A stretch of 64,000 nt of DNA from DATBGZ01 sp036557785 (GTDB lineage: Bacteria; Actinomycetota; Actinomycetes; Mycobacteriales; Micromonosporaceae): positions 1 through 64,000 of the forward strand of contig DATBGZ010000038.1 in assembly GCA_036557785.1 (NCBI GenBank), in the 5' to 3' direction. The notes beneath the pieces are model-generated. The model was not told where the DNA came from, searched no databases, and saw nothing but the letters and a program-made list of their open reading frames with translations. A program made the position numbers and the translations under genes. Each line of letters starts with the position of its first letter. Position 1 is the stretch's first letter. Positions 59,403-64,000 of the stretch are shown here, piece by piece.

Positions 59403-59918
59403 ATGGCCTGCCGAGTCCTGTCGGTGGCATGCGCGACATTCGTTCTCGTCGTGGCCGGCTGTGGCGGCACCGAGCCGGGTGGGGCAGCCCAAGACCACAC
59501 CGGCGGCCAGCCTTCGACGACGGCCAGCGGCGCGACCTTCGGCACCGAACCCTGTGCGAAGCTGGTGTCATTCGAGGAGATCGCCGCGGCCACCGGCGAC
59601 GCCCCGGCCCTGGTGGACCTCACTGGTGCGGGCGAGTGCGACTACGAGGACAGCGCTGGCTTCGGGGTGCTCACGGTCCTGCTCGTCACCGATCCCGAGG
59701 GCCACCTGTCCTGTACCTCAGCGGACGGGACGTACCTCGGCAAGCCGGTGGAGCAGATCAGCGGAATCGGTGACAGCGCGGTGTGGAGCCCCACCGCGAT
59801 GAGCCTGTGTCTGGTCAAGGGCAGCAGCCGGGTTCAACTTTCTCTGTCCACCCATGTCGACGATCCGAAGGGCGTGACGGTGAGCCTCGCCCAGGATGCC
59901 GCCGGGCGCCTGACCTGA
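59403..59918 (+). CDS. DUF3558-like lipoprotein
   Basis: 171 residues. Signal peptide ends in a lipobox (VVAGC), followed by a Gly/Thr-rich linker and a mature domain: CAKLVSFEEIAAATGDAPAL, CDYEDSAGFGVLTVLLVTDP, VEQISGIGDSAVWSP. The Cys pair and GIGD-AVW motif match the DUF3558-type actinobacterial lipoproteins. ATG 59403; the next gene starts 9 nt after the stop, so the two are probably co-transcribed. Confidence 0.72.
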   Translation: MACRVLSVACATFVLVVAGCGGTEPGGAAQDHTGGQPSTTASGATFGTEPCAKLVSFEEIAAATGDAPALVDLTGAGECDYEDSAGFGVLTVLLVTDPEGHLSCTSADGTYLGKPVEQISGIGDSAVWSPTAMSLCLVKGSSRVQLSLSTHVDDPKGVTVSLAQDAAGRLT

Positions 59919-59927
59919 GGCCCAACA

Positions 59928-61664
59928 GTGATGGCCGTGCGCACGCGGATCTGCCTGGTTGCGACAATCCTGGCGTTGAGTTTGGTCGGCTGCCGCGACG
60001 GGCACTCGCCCGCGCCGGCCGGCCCGGCTGATCTGATCTTCGTCAATGCCGATGTGATCACGATGGATGACCAAGTTCCGGCAGCGCAGGCTGTCGCCGT
60101 GTCGGGTCAGACCATCGTCGCGGTCGGCACGGACCAGGATTTGCAGCGCTGGCGTGGCCCCCATACGACGGTGGTCGACCTGGACGGCCGAACGATCGTG
60201 CCTGGGTTCATCGACGCCCACCAGTACCGGGTACAGAAGTACGCAGATGCTGGATACGCCGACCCGGCCGCGGCCGTCGACGCGGCGGTGCAGCAGGGCT
60301 GGACGACGCTGGAGGAGCTTTACGCCGACCCCGGTGTCCTGCCCGAGCTGCACGACCTCGACCAGGCAGGCCGGCTGGGACCGTGGGTCGACGCGTACCT
60401 GCCCGTCATGCTCTACGACGCTGCTGGGACTTCGCTCGGCTCCTGGTACCAGGCCTACCATCAGGGCCAAGTCCTCAGCCCTCACGTGCGGGTCGCCGGG
60501 TTGATCGGCTTCACCGACTACGACAACGCGACCGTGCTGCTATGGCAACAGGACGCGCTGAACGCCTTCCTTCTCGACAGTGCTCGCCAGGGGTGGTCGG
60601 TGGCATTGAAGACCGTCAGCACCCGCTCGCTGGAGATGATTCTGCGGGCCGAGGAGAACCTGGCGCGTGTGGACCCGGACGCGGCCCGAGACACGCGCGT
60701 CCGGCTGGAGCACGCGCTCTTCATCACTGCAGACCAGATCGCCCGAATCAAGAAACTCGGTCTCATCCCGGTCATCAACCTGAACAACCCCGGGCAGCTC
60801 GTGGGCGAATCCGATGTCGACCAGTTCATTACGCGAGAGCCGGCAGGCTCGTACACGCCGTGGCGGAGCCTCGAAGCCGCTGGGATCCCGGTCGCGAATG
60901 GCACCGGCTGGCCGAGCTACTTCGTCGACGAGCCCACCGGTGCGCCCTTCGGATCTCCCGTGCATCTGCTGTACCAGGCCGTCACCCGGGTCGGCAACCT
61001 GGGCCGACAGCCCTACCCGTGGCTCCTGGACCAGACCATCACGGTCAGCCAGGCACTACGCGCGATGACCATCGACAGCGCCTACGCGACGTCGGAAGAG
61101 GCGACGAAGGGGAGCATCACCCCCGGTAAGCTGGCCGACTTGGTCGTGCTGTCGGCCGACCCGGTTACGGCACCGGTCTCCCAGATCAACGACATCAACG
61201 TACTGCTCACGATGATCGGGGGGCGGGTCGCGTGGTGCAGCCCGTCTGCGCGGGCGTGCCCTGCCACGGCCACCGCCTCCGCGGCGGCCGCGCCAACCAC
61301 CAGCCTGTCGGTCGACCCCTTCGTCGGTACCTGGTCCGCGACAGATCCGACCGACGGGTCAGAGATGTCGCTTCGCGTGAGCCGCGACGCCTCGGGCTAC
61401 CAGGTGACGCTGACCGATACCAAGGCGAGAATCTGCGGAGTCGGCAGCGGTGGCGCCCACGGCGTGCCGGCCGAGGTCCAGGCGCACGGAAACCGAGAGG
61501 GCAACGTCCTGACCACCGACGTCACATCGCTCACCTGCCTCGCCGAGCCACCCACCACGGAGCGGCCGACATTGCAGATCGTCTACACCTACGACCCCGC
61601 CCAGGACACGTTGCGCGACAGTGCACAGGACGCAACCTGGCATCGGCAGCCGGTCGCGCCGTAG
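59928..61664 (+). CDS. Exported amidohydrolase-like lipoprotein with altered metal site
   Basis: 578 residues. Lipobox LSLVGC near residue 22. Amidohydrolase_3 (YtcJ-like) organisation: DLIFVNADVITMDDQVPAAQAVAV, VDLDGRTIVPGFIDAH, VRLEHALFITADQIARIKKLGLIPVIN, AMTIDSAYATSEEATKGSITPGKLADLVVLS. However the HxH metal motif is HQY (about residues 98-100) and the usual GSDWPV is GTGWPS, so two metal ligands are lost. The last ~130 residues add a separate beta-rich domain (FVGTWSATDPTDG). Probably a binding protein or an enzyme with changed chemistry. Confidence 0.78.
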   Translation: MMAVRTRICLVATILALSLVGCRDGHSPAPAGPADLIFVNADVITMDDQVPAAQAVAVSGQTIVAVGTDQDLQRWRGPHTTVVDLDGRTIVPGFIDAHQYRVQKYADAGYADPAAAVDAAVQQGWTTLEELYADPGVLPELHDLDQAGRLGPWVDAYLPVMLYDAAGTSLGSWYQAYHQGQVLSPHVRVAGLIGFTDYDNATVLLWQQDALNAFLLDSARQGWSVALKTVSTRSLEMILRAEENLARVDPDAARDTRVRLEHALFITADQIARIKKLGLIPVINLNNPGQLVGESDVDQFITREPAGSYTPWRSLEAAGIPVANGTGWPSYFVDEPTGAPFGSPVHLLYQAVTRVGNLGRQPYPWLLDQTITVSQALRAMTIDSAYATSEEATKGSITPGKLADLVVLSADPVTAPVSQINDINVLLTMIGGRVAWCSPSARACPATATASAAAAPTTSLSVDPFVGTWSATDPTDGSEMSLRVSRDASGYQVTLTDTKARICGVGSGGAHGVPAEVQAHGNREGNVLTTDVTSLTCLAEPPTTERPTLQIVYTYDPAQDTLRDSAQDATWHRQPVAP

Positions 61665-61785
61665 CGCCCAACTCCACGGCCCGCCCGGGCGCGCGGATCC
61701 CAGCCGGGCGTCGGGGATCTGGGAGCGGTCGATCCATCGCTCGAGCTGGAGCCGCCAGGCTAGGTGCACACATCCGGTGACCCAG

Positions 61786-62076
61786 TCAGGATTGTTGTTC
61801 CACAAGGTTGAGGATGCGGGTCTGCGGCGTGCCGACCAGCGCGGGCGCGTTGGCCGAGGTCGACCACACCCTGGTGGTCAGGAAGTCGAGGAACTTCGAC
61901 GCCTCCTCGCCGGACCTGAAGTCCAGATCGACGAGCAGATAGTGGTCGTCGCCTGCCGGCTGGTGGATCCGATGGCCGAGCACACCACTGTCGCGACGCA
62001 TGTCCGCGAAGCGGTCGAACGCGTGCTTCCACGTGGCGTAGTCGGTGACCGCGTGCTCGATGTGCAGGGTGACCAT
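61786..62076 (-). CDS. Small dimeric alpha-beta barrel-like protein
   Basis: 96 residues from ATG 62076: VTLHIEHAVTDYATWKHAFDRFADMRRDSGVLGHRIHQPAGDDHYLLVDLDFRSGEEASKFLDFL, a ferredoxin-like layout as in antibiotic-biosynthesis-monooxygenase/EthD-type proteins. It is divergent from a LuxR regulator across a perfect palindrome. A near-identical fragment of its 3' end occurs at 50823-50910. Function unknown. Confidence 0.7.
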   Translation of the reverse strand: MVTLHIEHAVTDYATWKHAFDRFADMRRDSGVLGHRIHQPAGDDHYLLVDLDFRSGEEASKFLDFLTTRVWSTSANAPALVGTPQTRILNLVEQQS

Positions 62077-62156
62077 AGGGTTCTCCTTCTGTGCCGTCCT
62101 TTGTCGACGGTGCTCGGACGGTCCAAGGATCGGGCGGTACGCTCGGTCAGGGCTAT

Positions 62157-62170
62157 CCCAGATATCTGGG
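62157..62170. promoter_or_regulatory. Perfect 14-bp palindrome, operator candidate
   Basis: CCCAGATATCTGGG lies in the 115-bp gap between the divergent small-protein gene and the LuxR regulator, 21 bp before the regulator's GTG. It is the strongest operator-like site in this part of the window. Confidence 0.6.
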
Positions 62171-62191
62171 GTCCGCATCTACGCTGTCCCC

Positions 62192-63241
62192 GTGTCCACC
62201 TCGACCAGCCAGGACCGGGTGCGCGAGCGCATCCTGCGGCTGTGCCGCGCCGACATGCCCGTGCGGGAACTTCGTGCGGCGGTGCTCGAACAGCTTCGAC
62301 TCGTGGTCGGGTTCGACTACTACGTCTTCGCGCTGACCGACCCGCGGACGTGCGTGGGCTGCGACCCCTTGGCCGATGTGCCACTGCTGAACGAGCTGCC
62401 TCGGCTGATCCGGCTCAAGTACGCCACCACCGTGAATCGATGGACCAGCCTCGACGACCCGCCGGTGGCCCTGCTCTTCGAGAGCACCGGCGGTCGGCGG
62501 GAGCAGAGCCTGTTGTGGCGGGAGATGCTCGGGGCCGCGGGAATCGTCGATGTCGCCTCGATCGTGTTCCGCGACCGCTTCGGCTGCTGGGGATTCCTCG
62601 ACCTGTGGCGCTCGGCGCCCGCGACGCCGTTCACCGCGGCCGAAGCCGACTTCCTCGCCACGATCGTCCCGGCGGTGACCTCCGCGCTGCGGTGCCGCCA
62701 GGCGGCCACGTTCACGCCACGCTCCAAGACCACGGCCGGTCGCGATGCGCTGGTGTTGCTGCTCTCCCCGGAGCTCACCATGCGGGCGCAGACGCGGCAG
62801 ACGGGCGAGTACCTGCGCCGGCTTCTGCCGACTCCAGCGGAGCGATCGCCGATCCCGGCCGCCGTGTACAACGTCGCGGCGCAACTGGTCGCCGTCGAGG
62901 CCGGTGTTGACGATCATCCACCGGCGGCGAGTGTTCACCTCGGCGACGGAGTCTGGGTGACGTTGCGCGCCGCCTGGATGGGCGACGACCGGCCGAGCGA
63001 TATCGCCGTCACCATCGAGCACGCGTCACCCGCGGAGCGGCTGGAGATCTTCGGCCGGGCCTTCGCGCTCAGTGAACGCGAAGGCGAACTCCTCGCGGTG
63101 CTCTCGGACGGAGTGGACACCCGCGAGGCCGCCAACCAGATGCATCTATCCGTCCACACGGTGCAGGACCACCTCAAGTCGATCTTCGATAAGACCGGCA
63201 GCCGAAGTAGACGCGACCTGTTCGCCCGGGCTCTCGCGTAA
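62192..63241 (+). CDS. LuxR family transcriptional regulator
   Basis: 349 residues from GTG 62192. The N-terminal ~270 residues resemble a GAF-like sensor (VREREL...VVGFDYYVFALTDPRT, FGCWGFLDLWR) and the C-terminus is the LuxR helix-turn-helix LSEREGELLAVLSDGVDTREAANQMHLSVHTVQDHLKSIFDKTGSRSR. No receiver Asp, so it is not a two-component regulator. Probably acts on the palindrome upstream and the divergent gene. Confidence 0.87.
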   Translation: MSTSTSQDRVRERILRLCRADMPVRELRAAVLEQLRLVVGFDYYVFALTDPRTCVGCDPLADVPLLNELPRLIRLKYATTVNRWTSLDDPPVALLFESTGGRREQSLLWREMLGAAGIVDVASIVFRDRFGCWGFLDLWRSAPATPFTAAEADFLATIVPAVTSALRCRQAATFTPRSKTTAGRDALVLLLSPELTMRAQTRQTGEYLRRLLPTPAERSPIPAAVYNVAAQLVAVEAGVDDHPPAASVHLGDGVWVTLRAAWMGDDRPSDIAVTIEHASPAERLEIFGRAFALSEREGELLAVLSDGVDTREAANQMHLSVHTVQDHLKSIFDKTGSRSRRDLFARALA

Positions 63242-63287
63242 GGGTCTGCTCTGGCGTCGTGACTCGGCCGTACGGCACGATGACGTC

Positions 63288-63965
63288 ATGTGGGTGAGCA
63301 GGGCAAGTAGATCGTCGGACGAACCGCCGACTCCCGAGCAGATGCACCGGTGGCGTTGCCGGATATCGCCGCCCGAGAACGAGCTCCCAGCCGTGGTCGG
63401 GCCCACGCTCCTGCTCGGCCGCAGTGACGACGCGGCAGTCGGGATCACCCAGATCGGAGCGTTCTCCACTGGCTTCCAGTTCACGCTGGCCGTGCGGGTC
63501 CGCTCGACTCGCCCGGAACTCGCCCACGGCGGGCTGCACCTGATGGTGGGCGGCCACACCCACCCGGGCATCGAGATCACCCTGGAGCAACGCCTGCTGC
63601 TCGGCCTTGAGTACCCGGACGGCCAGCGCGCGTCCACGCTGCGAGACATGCGGATGCATCGGCCAGGCCCGACTGAAGCTGGCCAGCCACTCATCCTCGT
63701 CCAGCATCGTGGGGGCGGCGGCGAACAGGGCGTGGATCACATCTATTGGGTCTCGCCACTGCCTCCCGACGGCCCGGTGACGTTCGTCCTCGCCTGGCCC
63801 GCCTTCGGCCTGCCGGAATCCCGAACGGTCCTCGACGGTGCGGCCATCCGCGCCGCGGCCGCCAGCAGCCAGGTGCTCTGGCCGCCCGAACCGCCCTTGG
63901 AGCCGGCACCGCCGCCGGCACCGCCTCGCCCATCGTCCGGCTGGTTTGCCGAGTCGGCTGAGTGA
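63288..63965 (+). CDS. Conserved hypothetical protein
   Basis: 225 residues from ATG 63288, chosen because the earlier part of the frame overlaps the LuxR gene. Contents: LLLGRSDDAAVGITQIGAFSTGFQFTLAVRVRS, then HRGGGGEQGVDHIYWVSPLPPDGPVTFVLAWPAFGLPESRTVLDG, ending in a Pro-rich tail (PEPPLEPAPPPAPPRP). This resembles actinobacterial proteins of unknown function. Beta-rich, no signal peptide. Confidence 0.65.
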   Translation: MWVSRASRSSDEPPTPEQMHRWRCRISPPENELPAVVGPTLLLGRSDDAAVGITQIGAFSTGFQFTLAVRVRSTRPELAHGGLHLMVGGHTHPGIEITLEQRLLLGLEYPDGQRASTLRDMRMHRPGPTEAGQPLILVQHRGGGGEQGVDHIYWVSPLPPDGPVTFVLAWPAFGLPESRTVLDGAAIRAAAASSQVLWPPEPPLEPAPPPAPPRPSSGWFAESAE

Positions 63966-64000
63966 GCGGCCCAGGCGGCAGGGGCGCGGGGTGGCAGTGG

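Overview
The window is high-GC DNA with the gene repertoire of an actinomycete. The signs are mycothiol-type enzymes (a maleylpyruvate isomerase/DinB fold protein and an Rv2466c-like DsbA protein), a PadR/methyltransferase pair, a BTAD/MalT-like giant regulator, DUF3558-like and other lipoproteins, and many GTG starts. No ribosomal or other housekeeping operon is present, so genus cannot be set from this window.

Layout. 1-2158 is a decayed accessory region: remnants of three small actinobacterial mobile-element genes, and a ~340 bp unit bounded by long imperfect inverted repeats. 2159-5814 holds a divergent methyltransferase/PadR pair with a perfect operator-like repeat, a conserved hypothetical, a VOC protein and a mycothiol-type DinB protein. 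6311-30531 is a large catabolic island. 30532-33250 is debris: an AraC fragment, an IS630 transposase remnant and a flavoprotein C-terminus, among a DsbA-like and a SnoaL-like gene. 33570-35951 is a one-strand tRNA array with 24 confidently foldable tRNAs, one doubtful tRNA and several remnants, closed by a strong hairpin. 36300-40335 has a sugar-acid dehydratase (IlvD/Edd family), a 2-hydroxyacid dehydrogenase and a Leu/Glu dehydrogenase-type enzyme. 40376-48514 has a P-type ATPase with a double universal stress protein, a pterin-dehydratase/VOC fusion, and a two-component system with an ABC exporter. 48630-51150 is a deletion scar plus fragments of duplicated genes. 51505-61664 is a run of exported proteins around a 1099-residue MalT/BTAD regulator. 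The end has a divergent LuxR regulator and a small protein sharing a perfect palindrome.

How the island may work. The first operon (6311-12366) encodes, in order, a PEP-synthase-like phosphohistidine subunit of 629 residues, its ATP-grasp partner, a HAD phosphatase, a biotin carrier protein and a pyruvate-carboxylase-type carboxyltransferase. The matching biotin carboxylase lies 12 kb downstream, inside an operon with a branched-chain-type ABC importer, two zinc alcohol dehydrogenases, an SDR and a sugar-isomerase fold protein. An acetoacetyl-CoA synthetase closes the island. The two kinase-like subunits have the sizes and split of phenylphosphate synthase, and the HAD protein recalls the HAD subunit of phenylphosphate carboxylase, but the carboxylation machinery is biotin dependent. 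I infer a phosphate-activated, biotin-dependent carboxylase, plausibly acting on a methyl ketone made from a secondary alcohol and giving a 3-oxo acid for CoA activation. The substrate is not shown by the sequence. An E1 alpha/beta pair with a lone lipoyl protein and an amidase sit between the two halves.
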